NCBI GenBank assembly: GCA_013140495.1
Contig: JABFSR010000139.1
Coordinates: forward strand, 1-49,499
Reading direction: 5' to 3'
DNA length: 49,499 bases
From: Verrucomicrobiota bacterium
Lineage (GTDB): Bacteria; Verrucomicrobiota; Verrucomicrobiia; Limisphaerales; JADLHS01
The notes beneath the pieces were generated by a model. That model did no database searches, had not been told where the DNA came from, and saw only the letters and a program-made list of their open reading frames with translations. The position numbers and the translations under genes are program-made. This document shows, piece by piece, positions 1-10,094 of the stretch; the stretch's first letter is position 1, and the number at the start of each line of letters is the position of its first letter.

Positions 1-3000
1 ATTCTGTTCCTTCAAGATACCAGTCACAACCCGGTCATCCTTCATGTCAATGTTCCAACTGCGATAGTCGTTCGGGATGACGGCGTTCGGGTCCACGATG
101 TTTTGCAGGATGTAATCCAGATCGCCACGGTTTGAACCGGTCAGGTCCGGACCGACCTTGCCGCCGGTGCCAAAGAGCGTGTGGCATTGCTGACAGGTTT
201 TGGCAAACACCACGCGACCGCGAACGGCATCGCCGGGGGTAGAACCACCGGCATAGTAAATCTTTTTGAATCTGCCGATCTCGGCGAGTTTGTCCGCTGC
301 GCTTTCCCGCGCCACACCCCAAACCTTGGTCAAGAGATCGTTGACCTCCGGATTTTTGAGATTGCGCAATTGCTGGACGAGATCGGCGGTCAAATCCTGC
401 CTGGTGATTTTCCCATCACCAATCGCGGCAAGCAGCGGAACTGCGAATACGGCTCGGGATGACAGCGCGTTCAAAGCATCGCGTTTCGGTCCAGCGGGGA
501 GCGAGGGATAAACCGCCAGGATGGCAGCGGGAGTTTTCGCGTCATCATACGCGGCCAATCCACGAATGGCCGGGCCTTGGAGCTGGGAATCCTTCAACAA
601 TTGTTGAAGCAGCGGCGGCAACCCTTCGTCCTTGGCTGCGAACAAGGAATCATAGGCCGCCCTGCGTGCTCCTGCATTTGCGCTGGCGTCCATCAGGGTT
701 TTGCGCAATGAAGCCAAAGCCTGCGCGCTGCCAAACGTCAGCGAGAGCGACTGCACAAGCGAGCGGACTTCAGTATTCTGGCTCGCACCCAATTTGGATT
801 CCACATCCGACCAGCCTTGAGGGGCGGCAACTTTGCGTTGACCTTGGAGCGAGGTGCTCAAGCCGCTGAGGATGTCGAGACGATGGGCATCATCCGTCGC
901 GCGAAGCAAAGCTTTGGTGATCGCTGCAAAAGCCTCCGGAGTATTCAACGCACCTGCGCGACGTGCGGTGAAATTGAGCAGCTTGGGCAGTTTGGAATTC
1001 TCAGCAAGCTTGAGCGCACGCTCGGTATCCCTGGCCACGAGCGGTTCAGCCGCATACCAGACCATGAGCGGGATGTTGTGATCGTTGGCGTCCTCGGCAT
1101 GTTGCGAAAGCGCTGCGATGACATCCCAACGATCTTCCACTCGCACTCGCTGCATTGTCGAGGCGAGATACAGCCGGACCGCAGGGGATTTGTCTTCACG
1201 CGCCAAGTGGGCGAATTCTGCAAGCAAATCTTTTGCGTATGGGCTATTCGCGTTGCCCTCGCTTTTGCGTACGTAATCATCATCCAATGACAACTGGATT
1301 GCCCACGCTCGAACAAACTCATCTTTATCGGCAAACAGATTTCGGAGCGTGTTCATGCCACTGATGCCTGCCGTCAAATGAAGCCCCCAAAGCACATTAA
1401 GCCGCGTGGAAGAATTGGTGTCTTTCTCAAAGTCATTCCAAAGTTCTTTATTTACGACTTCTAAAGCGTGCGAAGCCTTACTGATTTGTTGGAGGCTCGC
1501 ACCTGAGTCAGGCGGGAGTGCGGGAAGATATTTAGCGAATCGTTCTTGAAGAATTCTCCGCGCATGTCGGCTCTGAAATTCATTGTTTGACGAAAAGAGT
1601 TTCACCAATTGTTCTTCGTTGAGTTTTTGCAAGTCCACTTTTTCAAACTTCGTCTCGCCATAACTGACTTTGAAAATCCGCCCATTGCTCCGGTCGTGGC
1701 CGTTCACATCGTTGTGGTGACATTCGTTCTTGTCGTACCAATCAATCAGATAAACCGCGCCATCGGGACCGGATTGAAGATTTAGAATCTGCGACCACTT
1801 GTCGTTGAAGTTGATCATGTCCTTGCCGTGATGTCCCACAAATCCGGAACCGGCGCGTTCGGGAATGTCCATGTTGATGCGCGCACCATGGATGTTGTTC
1901 ATGAAAAGTTTCCCGCGATATTCCTCGGGCCAGTTGTCGCCCTGATAAACCATCAGGCCCGCATGAGCATGACCGCCACCGACAGCCCCGGAACGTGCGT
2001 TTCCGGCGTGAGGACCTTTGTCGCCGGCATAATGAAGGTGGTCGGCAACGGTTTTGATGTCCTCATAGACGTAGGGGAAGATCGGTTTGCGGCTGCCCTG
2101 CTCGCGGTGTTTTTCGTTGCGGGCAGTTTCGTCGAGGCTGATGGAGAAATGTTCGCCGCCCTGCCGGTGATAGCGCCCGCCCTGGATCATGTGGAAGAGA
2201 TGCGGAATCACGCAGGCTTCGATCCAACATTGGCCGCGCTCGTCAAAGTCCACACCCCAGGGATTGCTCGTGCCCTCGGCAAAGACCTCGAAGATGTGTT
2301 TGGTGGGATGATAACGCCAGACACCGGCATCCATCCATTGACGTTCATTCTCAGGTGCGCCGGGTTTACCGACAAGCGAGGGACAAAAAACTCCGTGGCA
2401 ACCATAGAGCCAGCCGTCCGGTCCCCAGGTAAACGTGTTCAAGGTTTCGTGGGTGTCGCGCTTGTAGTCCCAGCCATCGAGAAGAATCTGCGGCTTGCCT
2501 GCGGGCTTTGGTTCGTCACCGTCCTGAATTGGAATGAACATCAGATTCGGTGCGGCACCAACCCAAACGCCTCCAAAGCCCACTTCCAATCCGCTCACGA
2601 GATTGAGTCCTTCCATGAACACCGTGCGGCGATTGAATTTGCCGTCGCCATCGGTGTCTTCAAACACGAGGATGCGATCCTTCCCCTCACCTTCCTTCGC
2701 ACGGATCGGATAAGTGTAGGCCTCCGCCACCCACAATCGCCCGCGATGATCAATCGCGAAGGCGATGGGTTGCTGCACATCCGGTTCACCCGCGAACAGA
2801 GTGGCCTTGAAACCGGGGGGCAAAGTCATTTCCGCCGCAGCCTGCTCGGGAGTGGTGCCTGCGAACTTCACGACATCCAACGCCGGCATCTCGCTTTTGG
2901 CCGCAGTGGCTGCGCTGACCTCATTGGCAAACTTGGGCCGGTTGGCGTGAAGTTTGAAGTCATCGAAATTGACATGTCCCCAGCCGCCGCTCGACTGGTC

Positions 3001-3498
3001 AACGACGCGGATGAAGATTGATTTGCCGGCATGCTTCGCCAAATCCACCACCACGGGCTTCATCGTTTCATCGTTGTTACCGGAAACCTTGAAAAAGACT
3101 TCCTTGCTGTCCGCGAGAACGAGTTCGACGCGTGTGCTCTCTTGTGAACCGCCGCCAACGAGAAAACTGGCAAAAGGTTGGGTGACCTTGAAAGGCGCGG
3201 ACTCCAACTTGCCCTGCGGCTCATCGCCTCCGACTTCGTAGCTTCCAACCCAGAAATTCCCCGCGTGGCCGCTTTTCATGTCGGAGCGGCGGACACTCAC
3301 GGTATCGCCACGAACCGGTTGTCGTTCGAAGGCATTTCCCTCGGCGAACCAACCTTTGAGAGTGCCGGACTCGAAATCCAGATTGAGCGGCCTGCCGTCC
3401 TTGTCAACCGGCACCGAGCCGGTGGATTGGGCGGAGGAAGGGATTGACAATGCGGACAGCAGCAAAGCGACAACGGTGAAGTGAAGATTTTTTTTCAT
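1..3498 (-). CDS. Giant secreted PVC-type protein: carbohydrate-binding-like N-terminus, dehydrogenase propeller, HEAT-like repeats, CxxCH heme domain (3' end outside window)
   Basis: The reading frame is open from an ATG at 3498 to the left edge (1166 codons), so the C-terminus is missing. The first 23 or so residues form a Sec signal peptide (basic start, hydrophobic core, ending near SSAQS). Residues about 25-165 look like a beta-sandwich or galactose-binding-like module. Residues about 205-617 match the putative membrane-bound dehydrogenase propeller of Planctomycetes/Verrucomicrobia (TIGR02604-like). Residues about 620-1085 are helical and HEAT-like. A c-type heme motif CQQCH lies near residue 1102 (bases 181-195), followed by the GGKVGPDLTG segment typical of the TIGR02603 heme domain. 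It probably oxidises a sugar or polyol in the periplasm and passes electrons to its heme, but the substrate is unknown. It is transcribed divergently from the DUF3748 gene across 193 bp. Confidence 0.9.
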   Translation of the reverse strand, partial: MKKNLHFTVVALLLSALSIPSSAQSTGSVPVDKDGRPLNLDFESGTLKGWFAEGNAFERQPVRGDTVSVRRSDMKSGHAGNFWVGSYEVGGDEPQGKLESAPFKVTQPFASFLVGGGSQESTRVELVLADSKEVFFKVSGNNDETMKPVVVDLAKHAGKSIFIRVVDQSSGGWGHVNFDDFKLHANRPKFANEVSAATAAKSEMPALDVVKFAGTTPEQAAAEMTLPPGFKATLFAGEPDVQQPIAFAIDHRGRLWVAEAYTYPIRAKEGEGKDRILVFEDTDGDGKFNRRTVFMEGLNLVSGLEVGFGGVWVGAAPNLMFIPIQDGDEPKPAGKPQILLDGWDYKRDTHETLNTFTWGPDGWLYGCHGVFCPSLVGKPGAPENERQWMDAGVWRYHPTKHIFEVFAEGTSNPWGVDFDERGQCWIEACVIPHLFHMIQGGRYHRQGGEHFSISLDETARNEKHREQGSRKPIFPYVYEDIKTVADHLHYAGDKGPHAGNARSGAVGGGHAHAGLMVYQGDNWPEEYRGKLFMNNIHGARINMDIPERAGSGFVGHHGKDMINFNDKWSQILNLQSGPDGAVYLIDWYDKNECHHNDVNGHDRSNGRIFKVSYGETKFEKVDLQKLNEEQLVKLFSSNNEFQSRHARRILQERFAKYLPALPPDSGASLQQISKASHALEVVNKELWNDFEKDTNSSTRLNVLWGLHLTAGISGMNTLRNLFADKDEFVRAWAIQLSLDDDYVRKSEGNANSPYAKDLLAEFAHLAREDKSPAVRLYLASTMQRVRVEDRWDVIAALSQHAEDANDHNIPLMVWYAAEPLVARDTERALKLAENSKLPKLLNFTARRAGALNTPEAFAAITKALLRATDDAHRLDILSGLSTSLQGQRKVAAPQGWSDVESKLGASQNTEVRSLVQSLSLTFGSAQALASLRKTLMDASANAGARRAAYDSLFAAKDEGLPPLLQQLLKDSQLQGPAIRGLAAYDDAKTPAAILAVYPSLPAGPKRDALNALSSRAVFAVPLLAAIGDGKITRQDLTADLVQQLRNLKNPEVNDLLTKVWGVARESAADKLAEIGRFKKIYYAGGSTPGDAVRGRVVFAKTCQQCHTLFGTGGKVGPDLTGSNRGDLDYILQNIVDPNAVIPNDYRSWNIDMKDDRVVTGILKEQN

Positions 3499-3691
3499 TT
3501 GGTGTTGTAACCCGGATTCTGGCTCGCAGGTTTATACCAACTCAAGCGGCGTCTGCAACAGCGCAATCAAACCGGCTGCGTACTTTACAAGAATGAAACG
3601 CCGATTATGCTCGTTCGCACTGGCCGGCGGGTAAACCTGCTGCCTGTTGTTGCAGATGGGAATTACCCCGGCGAATCTGCGCTGACAAACC

Positions 3692-5059
3692 ATGAAACAT
3701 ATTGCCGCTCCACATCCGCTGCGAAACCTGGCCTGGCTCGGCCTGACCTTTATGACTTTGAATTGCCACACCGAAACACCTCACGCGAGTTTTCCTGCCA
3801 AGGAACGCCAGATCACCAAGGCACAACACAACCACATCCTGACAAACGCGGGTGTCTGGTCGCCAGACAGCGAATGGATTGTCTATGACATGCGCTCCAC
3901 CGGATTCGACGGCCCGCGCATCGAGGCGGTGAATGTCCAGACCGGCGAAATCAAGGTCATCTATGAATCCAGGAACGGCGCGTACTGCGGCGTCGTAACC
4001 TGCAGCCCGCGCGAAAAGAAATCGGTTTTCATCCTCGGCCCGGAAAATCCCACACCTGACTGGCAATACGACTTCAGCCATCGCCAGGGGGTCATCGTGG
4101 ATTGGTCAAAGCCCGGCGTTGCCGTGAATCTTGACGGGCGTGATCTTACGCCACCCTTCACTGCGGGCGCATTGCGAGGCGGATCGCACGTTCACGTGTG
4201 GGATTCTCAAGGCGACTGGGTGAGCTACACCTACAACGATGCTCTGGTGGAAAGTGACATCCGGGACATCGCCGTCAGCGCTCCCCGCTCGCGGGTGAGT
4301 GTTTCCAAAAAACATCCTCGCAATCACGACGGGGAATATTTTTCCGTGCTGGCTTCGCGCACATTGGCAAATCCAAAACCGGATTCGGATGAAATCAAAC
4401 GCGCATGTGAAGAAGCGTGGGTCGGCGCAAACGGTTATCTCCGGGCAGACGGTGTCCGCCAGAAACGCGCTCTGGCCTTCCAAGGCAGCGTGGTCACGGC
4501 GAAAGGTGAAACTTTATCCGAGGTATTCATCGTGGACCTGCCCGAAGACTTGACCCAGCCTGGTGAATCCCCCATCGCAGGCACCGAAACTACGCGTCCT
4601 AATCCACCGCGCGGAGCAACGCAACGGCGATTGACCTTCACGGCAGGGCGGAAATTCCCCGGCCTCCAAGGACCGCGCCATTGGCTGCGAAGTTCGCCGG
4701 ATGGATCGCGCATTGTTTTTTTGATGAAAGATGACGCGGGCATTGTTCAGCTCTGGACAATTTCACCGAATGGAGGGGCAGCCACACAACTAACGCACAA
4801 TCCATGGCCCGTGGCGTCCTCTTTCACATGGAGTCCCGATGGCCGGCACATCGCGCACGTCATGGACAACAGCGTCTATCTCACCGATGCCACCACTGGA
4901 AAAAGCCAGCGCGTGACGGAACGAACCGCTGATGCCATCGCCCCTCAATCAGAAGCGTGCGTGTATTCGCCAGATGGAAAGAAGCTCGCCTTCCAACGGC
5001 GGAAGCGGGACGCAGGACACGAGTTTAATCAGGTATGCGTGGCGTTTCTGAAGGAATGA
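3692..5059 (+). CDS. DUF3748 (YidR-like) beta-propeller protein
   Basis: 455 residues. The N-terminus is hydrophobic up to residue 25 and contains MTLNC, a poor lipobox because of the N before C, so it is either a signal peptide or a weak lipoprotein signal. The core has features I associate with the DUF3748 family (E. coli YidR): NAGVWSPDSEWIVYDMRS near residue 50, then a GPENP segment and a YDFSHRQGVIVD segment. Three SPDG blades of the TolB/WD40-like type occur near residues 333, 380 and 426. Family function is unknown. In E. coli yidR lies near the galactonate genes, which fits a link to sugar-acid metabolism. The next gene on the same strand, 130 bp downstream, is a DapA-family aldolase, which supports that idea without proving it. 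Confidence 0.85.
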   Translation: MKHIAAPHPLRNLAWLGLTFMTLNCHTETPHASFPAKERQITKAQHNHILTNAGVWSPDSEWIVYDMRSTGFDGPRIEAVNVQTGEIKVIYESRNGAYCGVVTCSPREKKSVFILGPENPTPDWQYDFSHRQGVIVDWSKPGVAVNLDGRDLTPPFTAGALRGGSHVHVWDSQGDWVSYTYNDALVESDIRDIAVSAPRSRVSVSKKHPRNHDGEYFSVLASRTLANPKPDSDEIKRACEEAWVGANGYLRADGVRQKRALAFQGSVVTAKGETLSEVFIVDLPEDLTQPGESPIAGTETTRPNPPRGATQRRLTFTAGRKFPGLQGPRHWLRSSPDGSRIVFLMKDDAGIVQLWTISPNGGAATQLTHNPWPVASSFTWSPDGRHIAHVMDNSVYLTDATTGKSQRVTERTADAIAPQSEACVYSPDGKKLAFQRRKRDAGHEFNQVCVAFLKE

Positions 5060-5189
5060 TTGCGTGCTTTCCTTTCAGAGAAGAACTTGAGAAAGTTTGA
5101 AGGTGAACAAGAAATCCACTGACGCGAATCGGCGCTGGCAGTTACCTTACTGACGGAAACAAACCATTTCTTTTCCAAATGATCATTCC

Positions 5190-6146
5190 ATGAAGAACAA
5201 ATCACTTGCCAAACCTCTTTGCGGCATCGTGCCCCCACTGGTCACGCCTTTGTTTGGCCGCGACAAATTTGATGTCGCAGGTTTTGAACGGTTGCTTGAG
5301 CATGTAATCGGCGGTGGCGTTCACGGTGTGTTCATACTCGGGACGACCGGCGAAGCTCCGAGCCTAAGCTACCGGTTGCGACGCGAGGTCATTGAACAGA
5401 CCTGCAAGATCGTGCGCGGACGTGTGCCGGTGCTGGTGGGCATCACGGATACTTCAATCGTCGAAGCCATCAACCTTGCCCGATACGCGGCGGAGTCCGG
5501 GGCACAGGCGTTGGTGACGTCAGCACCATATTATTTTCCCGCCGGCCAGCCGGAGCTGATTGATTGGGCACAGCAACTGGTACCTCAGTTGCCGTTGCCG
5601 CTCTATATTTACAACATGCCGCAGATGACCAAGGTAACTTTTGAGCCTGAGACGATCCAACAATTGACCCAACTGGAAGGCATCGCCGGTCTCAAAGACA
5701 GTTCCGGCGATCTGAATTATTACAAGAAGTTGGTTCATGTCGCGAAGGCGCGTCCAGATTGGCGCGTGTTCGTGGGGCCGGAGCATTTGCTTGTGGACAC
5801 ATTGCGGCTCGGTGGCCACGGCGGCGTCAACGGCGGCGGTCAGGTTGACCCAACCCTGCTGGTCGGACTGTACGAGGCTACATTGAGGGGCGACAATGCC
5901 ACAGTGGAGCGATTGCAGGCCCGGCTGACGAAACTGGGCGAGATCTATCGCGTTGGAAAGCACGCCTCAACGGTCATAAAGGGCGTAAAATGCGCGTTGA
6001 ATCTCATGGGCATCTGCGCAGGAGAACTGGCGGAACCGCTGCGCTCCTTCAAGGAGCCACAACGCCTGATCGTTGAACAATGCTTGACCGACCTGGGATT
6101 GCTTCCCAATCGCAGCGCAGCCCAACCTGCGGCGACCATGGCCTGA
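5190..6146 (+). CDS. DapA/NanA-family class I aldolase (dihydrodipicolinate synthase family)
   Basis: 318 residues, a full-length TIM-barrel of the DHDPS/N-acetylneuraminate lyase family. Visible motifs are GTTGE at 51-55 (carboxylate binding), the catalytic tyrosine Y141 in IYNMP, and the Schiff-base lysine K169 in GLKDSSGD. The protein is cytoplasmic and forms a lysine-linked imine with pyruvate or a 2-keto acid. The substrate cannot be read from the sequence. True dapA is possible, but the pairing with a DUF3748 gene and the absence of lysine-pathway neighbours make a sugar-acid aldolase or dehydratase equally likely. The ATG at 5190 is used because it gives a normal family N-terminus (GIVPPLVTP). 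Confidence 0.93.
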   Translation: MKNKSLAKPLCGIVPPLVTPLFGRDKFDVAGFERLLEHVIGGGVHGVFILGTTGEAPSLSYRLRREVIEQTCKIVRGRVPVLVGITDTSIVEAINLARYAAESGAQALVTSAPYYFPAGQPELIDWAQQLVPQLPLPLYIYNMPQMTKVTFEPETIQQLTQLEGIAGLKDSSGDLNYYKKLVHVAKARPDWRVFVGPEHLLVDTLRLGGHGGVNGGGQVDPTLLVGLYEATLRGDNATVERLQARLTKLGEIYRVGKHASTVIKGVKCALNLMGICAGELAEPLRSFKEPQRLIVEQCLTDLGLLPNRSAAQPAATMA

Positions 6147-6211
6147 TTTGCTTTTACCCCGGCTCGTTGCAGCGTTGCCAAGCGCCTGTCTGATTGTCTA
6201 ACATCAGCACC

Positions 6212-8212
6212 ATGAATCGTCTCTTCACCATCGTGATGGTCGCGTTCGTGTTCGCAATTTCGGCCTCTGCGCAAAGCACCGAGGAACAGTACGTCCGCAT
6301 CTACAACCTCATCCAGCAGGCCGACGGTTTTAACACCTCCGGCAAGCCCCAGGACGCGCTCCATAAATATCTCGACGCCCAGACTGCGCTCCAGCGTTTG
6401 CAAAAAGTCAGCCCCGACTGGAATCCCAAAGTTGTCAACTTCCGTCTCGGTTACGTCAGCGAAAAGATTTCCAGCATTGTCGGAAAACCCGGTGCGCCCG
6501 TCGAGTCTGCCGTGGAAAAACCGGTCGCGGCAGCCACCACCGCAGCACCCGTTACACCCGTTGCCGATGCCGCATCGCCTGCGCCTGATGAAACCGTGCA
6601 ACAACTCAACGCACTACAGGAACAGTTGCGCCGGCTTGCGACGGAGAGAACCATTCTCGAAGCCAAGCTCAAAGAGGCATTTGCCACGCAGCCCGCCGCC
6701 ATTGACCCGCGCGAACTCCAACGGGCCGGAGAAAAAATCCAGGCACTGACCAGGGAAAATGAATCGCTCAAGTCGAGTCTTGCAGCCGAAAAAGAAAAGC
6801 CTGCCGCCACAGCTAATCCAAAACAACATGAGGAAGCAAAACGCGAGCTTGCCGAGATAAAAAAACAACTGGCCGATCAAACGGCCCAGGTCAATTCGCT
6901 TGCGAACGAGCGCGCGGCATTGATCAAGAAGATTGAAAGAGCCACAGCCGCCGAAGAAGACGCAGCCGCCGCAAAACTGGCATTAAAAGATGCAAATCGC
7001 CGGTTAAGTGAACAAGACGCCATCCTAAAAAAACTGGCCGAGGAAAAGACCGCGCTTGAAACACGCAGCAAAACAACAACAGCAAGCACGGAGACTGTTG
7101 AAAATCTTCGCGCCGAAAACACGCTGCTCAAGAAACAACTCGCCGAGGCCAACGCAGTGCCCCCGGGTACCGACGCCCGGGCGGATGTGAATGCGCGTCA
7201 ACTTGCCCAGGCCCAGGCGAGGATCGCCCTGCTTCAGTCCGACACGGAGGTTTTGCGCCTGGAAAAATCCGCGCTCGAAGACCGCCTCAGAAAGAAACCC
7301 ATCGCACCAGAAACCGCGACCATTGTCGCCACGGACAGCCGCAGTCGCGACACCCGGCGAATCAAACAACTCGAGACCGAGCGCGACGATTTAAAAAAAC
7401 GGCTCACAACTGCCAACACGGAATTGGCCACACGAAACTCCTCGAACACGTCCGGGAAGCTCAATGAACTTGACCGGGAGATTACTGCGCTGCGTGCCAA
7501 GGTGGAAGTGTTCGAGGCTCGCGCCGTCCCTTACACTGCGGAAGAACTCGCGTTGTTCAAAGCCTCCGGCACGGAATTGTCTGCCAGCGTCTCCGGTCCG
7601 GCCACTTCCGATTCACGCAAGCCAACCCGCACGTTGCCTCCCGGCGCAGCAGCCCTGGCGAACGAGGCTCAAAAGTTTTTTGCCACACGGGAGTTCGACA
7701 AGGCCGAGGCCAGGTATCTGGAGATTCTCAAGCAGGATGAAAACAATGTTTACACGCTCGCCAATCTTGCGGCGATCCAGATGGAGATGGGCAAGTTCGA
7801 CGCGGCGGAGCAGAACGTGAAGAAAGCGATCGCAGGCTCGCCCGATGACGCCTACACGCTGTCCATCCTGGGATACCTCAAGTTCAGACAGGAAAAATAT
7901 GACGACGCACTCGATGCGTTGAGCCGCGCGGTAAAACTGAATCCGCAAAGCGCAGAGGTTCAGAATTACCTCGGGGTGACGCTCAGTCACAAGGGCCAGC
8001 GCGGACCCGCAGAAACCGCATTGCGCAAGGCCATCCAGATTGATCCGAACTACGGCAAGGCCCACAACAATCTTGCGGTGATCTACGTTTCTCAAACTCC
8101 GCCACTCGTACAACTCGCGCGCTGGCATTACCAGAAGGCTCTTGCCTGCGGCCACGAGCGCAATCCGGAACTGGAAAAGATGCTGGAGAAGCCGGCTCCA
8201 AAAACTCCGTGA
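6212..8212 (+). CDS. Secreted coiled-coil protein with C-terminal TPR repeats
   Basis: 666 residues from the ATG at 6212. A TTG 18 bases upstream would extend it, but the ATG gives a clean signal peptide (MNRLFTIVMVAFVFAISASA). Residues about 130-440 are rich in Ala, Glu, Lys and Leu with heptad spacing, predicting a long coiled coil. Residues about 480-640 hold at least four TPR units, including NNVYTLANLAAIQMEMGKF and YGKAHNNLAVIY. It is probably a periplasmic or envelope-associated scaffold; no catalytic motif is visible. Related coiled-coil/TPR proteins are common in Verrucomicrobia, but I know of no assigned function. The next gene (YjbQ) starts 86 bp downstream. Confidence 0.88.
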   Translation: MNRLFTIVMVAFVFAISASAQSTEEQYVRIYNLIQQADGFNTSGKPQDALHKYLDAQTALQRLQKVSPDWNPKVVNFRLGYVSEKISSIVGKPGAPVESAVEKPVAAATTAAPVTPVADAASPAPDETVQQLNALQEQLRRLATERTILEAKLKEAFATQPAAIDPRELQRAGEKIQALTRENESLKSSLAAEKEKPAATANPKQHEEAKRELAEIKKQLADQTAQVNSLANERAALIKKIERATAAEEDAAAAKLALKDANRRLSEQDAILKKLAEEKTALETRSKTTTASTETVENLRAENTLLKKQLAEANAVPPGTDARADVNARQLAQAQARIALLQSDTEVLRLEKSALEDRLRKKPIAPETATIVATDSRSRDTRRIKQLETERDDLKKRLTTANTELATRNSSNTSGKLNELDREITALRAKVEVFEARAVPYTAEELALFKASGTELSASVSGPATSDSRKPTRTLPPGAAALANEAQKFFATREFDKAEARYLEILKQDENNVYTLANLAAIQMEMGKFDAAEQNVKKAIAGSPDDAYTLSILGYLKFRQEKYDDALDALSRAVKLNPQSAEVQNYLGVTLSHKGQRGPAETALRKAIQIDPNYGKAHNNLAVIYVSQTPPLVQLARWHYQKALACGHERNPELEKMLEKPAPKTP

Positions 8213-8298
8213 CAGATATGACGCATCGCTCCGGAGGTGCGGTCTTTGAATTGCGTTAGAGCGAGCGACTGGCAGAGACTGCCCACCCCGAATCTGCA

Positions 8299-8721
8299 AT
8301 GCTCCAACAAGCTCAACACAAACTCACGCTGCAAACCAGCGGACGCAGGCTCTATGATTTCACGGAGGAAGTCGCGGCGTGGATTGCACATGGCGGATTC
8401 AAAATCGGTCTCGTGACGTTGCATCTGCAACACACCTCCGCGTCGCTGCTCATTCAGGAGAATGCCGATCCAGATGTGCGCGCTGACTTGGAACGTTTCT
8501 TCACCCGACTCGTGCCGGATGGCGATCCATTGTTTGCCCACACATGCGAAGGTGCGGACGACATGCCTGCGCACGTCCGCACCGTTCTGACTGCCGTGAA
8601 TCTGAGTATCCCGGTCAGCAATGGTCGCCTCGCTCTCGGTACCTGGCAGGGAATTTATTTGTGGGAACACCGCCACATCCCGCACTCGCGTTCCGTGGTG
8701 ATGCACTTTGTGGGTGAGTAA
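8299..8721 (+). CDS. YjbQ/UPF0047 family protein
   Basis: 140 residues, the normal size for UPF0047/YjbQ. Family hallmarks are visible: LHLQHTSASLLIQENADP, DLERFF, FAHTCEGADDMPAHVR, GTWQGIYLWEHR and the closing HFVGE. E. coli YjbQ has weak thiamin-phosphate synthase activity and the family folds as a small trimeric beta-barrel; the physiological role is unsettled. It is cytoplasmic, with no signal peptide. It follows the TPR gene on the same strand and may be co-transcribed, although the contents suggest no shared function. Confidence 0.93.
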   Translation: MLQQAQHKLTLQTSGRRLYDFTEEVAAWIAHGGFKIGLVTLHLQHTSASLLIQENADPDVRADLERFFTRLVPDGDPLFAHTCEGADDMPAHVRTVLTAVNLSIPVSNGRLALGTWQGIYLWEHRHIPHSRSVVMHFVGE

Positions 8722-8835
8722 GCGGCATTCGCAGGAACTTTGCAGGAACAGACCTGTCAGAATGGCAGGAAACTGGAATAACAATGAAACTTACCCTCCT
8801 TAGCGGTGTCAGATAGTGTTACCAATACAATCTCC

Positions 8836-10086
8836 ATGATCTCATCTGGAAAGAAACTGAAACGATTCATTGTTGTTCTCGCACTCCTGTTTGGATTTGC
8901 GGGCATCCTCTTCATCGCAACATCGAAGTCGGCATCAGACCGCAATGCGCCGCGACTGGTTTTAGGTCAACCAGCGGATGCGATAACGAATCTGGCTCGA
9001 ATGGCCATGTACTCATGGGCAGAAGACATGCCGTTTCAAGAAGGTCGGGCTTGGATATGGTCAACTACAAACCGAACCAATTCCCACACTTACTTGGTGG
9101 ACATGGACAGCACCACAGTGGTGGGTGAATTGCTCAATGCCGGCGCTATCTTCTACAACAATGATCAAACAAAGCTGCTTTGCTCCGGTCATGACTCTCT
9201 TCTTCCGACCATGAAGTACCGATTGGCAAAATGGCTCGATCAAGCCTTCGGTTGGAAAATCTCGTCGCGCCTCAATACTGACGAGACACACTGGATTCTC
9301 GATCTGCGAAACAACCACGCCAAGCCAATCGGACAATTCTCACAGCTTGCTGGCATGGGAAGCATGTGGCATCCGTCACCCGGCTTCCGCTTTGGCTATA
9401 ACATCCCGAGCACGATCGGCGAAGGTCGGGAGTTCTACCTCTGCGACCTCGAACTCGAACAGATGACTCTGATACGATACAACGCTTCTGTTCAAACATG
9501 GTGGGACGAACAGCATCTGCTCATGAAAGATCACAAACAGAACTTTTTCCTCTATGATGTGTTGACGCGCCAATCCAACCAATTATTTTCCGCTGCTCAA
9601 CTCAACCAGTTCTTAAAAGAATCCAACCTCCCGGAATCGTTAGAGCATTTGAACGTAGTCCACAGATGGACTCGCGAAGGTTCTACGCTTTACCTCTCAT
9701 CACGGACAAATGAACTAAACTGTCTGGCATGCTTGCTCAAAGTGGATACAAGCGCATCGCTGCCAAAACTCGAAATCTTTCGCCGCGATTTTCAATTCGA
9801 GTGGCTTGGCCGTCTTAACTCCGAAGGCGTGCTATACGTTTATTCTGGCGAGTCTGGCAAATCTGGCGACGGTGGTGATGGCTCTGTTCATATTCGTGAT
9901 CTGCGCACGGACGAAGTCCGCACGCTCATTGAATCCGATCACTCGAACCAATATACCTTGCCCCGTTTTTACAAGAACCGGGTGATCTATATGAAGTCAC
10001 GCCAACTCTGGAGCGTTGATGTGAACGGGAGCAACAATTTCAAACTGTTTGAACTCCCCAAAACAGCCGGAGAGTCTCCCAAGTAA
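8836..10086 (+). CDS. Hypothetical membrane-anchored protein
   Basis: 416 residues from the ATG at 8836; an upstream GTG at 8806 would add ten polar residues. A single membrane segment at about residues 9-29 (FIVVLALLFGFAGILFIA) follows a Lys-rich start, so the bulk should lie outside the cytoplasm. The remainder is rich in Trp, Tyr and Asp-Leu strands (YLVDMDSTTVVGE, FLYDVLTRQSNQLF, LWSVDVNGSNNFKLFELP), resembling irregular TolB-type propeller blades. I do not recognise a named family. It ends 8 bp before hisD, which converges on it. Confidence 0.75.
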   Translation: MISSGKKLKRFIVVLALLFGFAGILFIATSKSASDRNAPRLVLGQPADAITNLARMAMYSWAEDMPFQEGRAWIWSTTNRTNSHTYLVDMDSTTVVGELLNAGAIFYNNDQTKLLCSGHDSLLPTMKYRLAKWLDQAFGWKISSRLNTDETHWILDLRNNHAKPIGQFSQLAGMGSMWHPSPGFRFGYNIPSTIGEGREFYLCDLELEQMTLIRYNASVQTWWDEQHLLMKDHKQNFFLYDVLTRQSNQLFSAAQLNQFLKESNLPESLEHLNVVHRWTREGSTLYLSSRTNELNCLACLLKVDTSASLPKLEIFRRDFQFEWLGRLNSEGVLYVYSGESGKSGDGGDGSVHIRDLRTDEVRTLIESDHSNQYTLPRFYKNRVIYMKSRQLWSVDVNGSNNFKLFELPKTAGESPK

Positions 10087-10094
10087 CATACCTT

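Noticed and set aside
1828..3021. 397-codon open frame on the + strand
   Set aside because: It lies entirely antisense to the large secreted heme protein, whose frame is continuous and carries recognisable domains.
5178..5187. AATGATCATT palindrome just before the aldolase start
   Set aside because: Ten bases of AT-rich palindrome are expected by chance, and no promoter context supports an operator.
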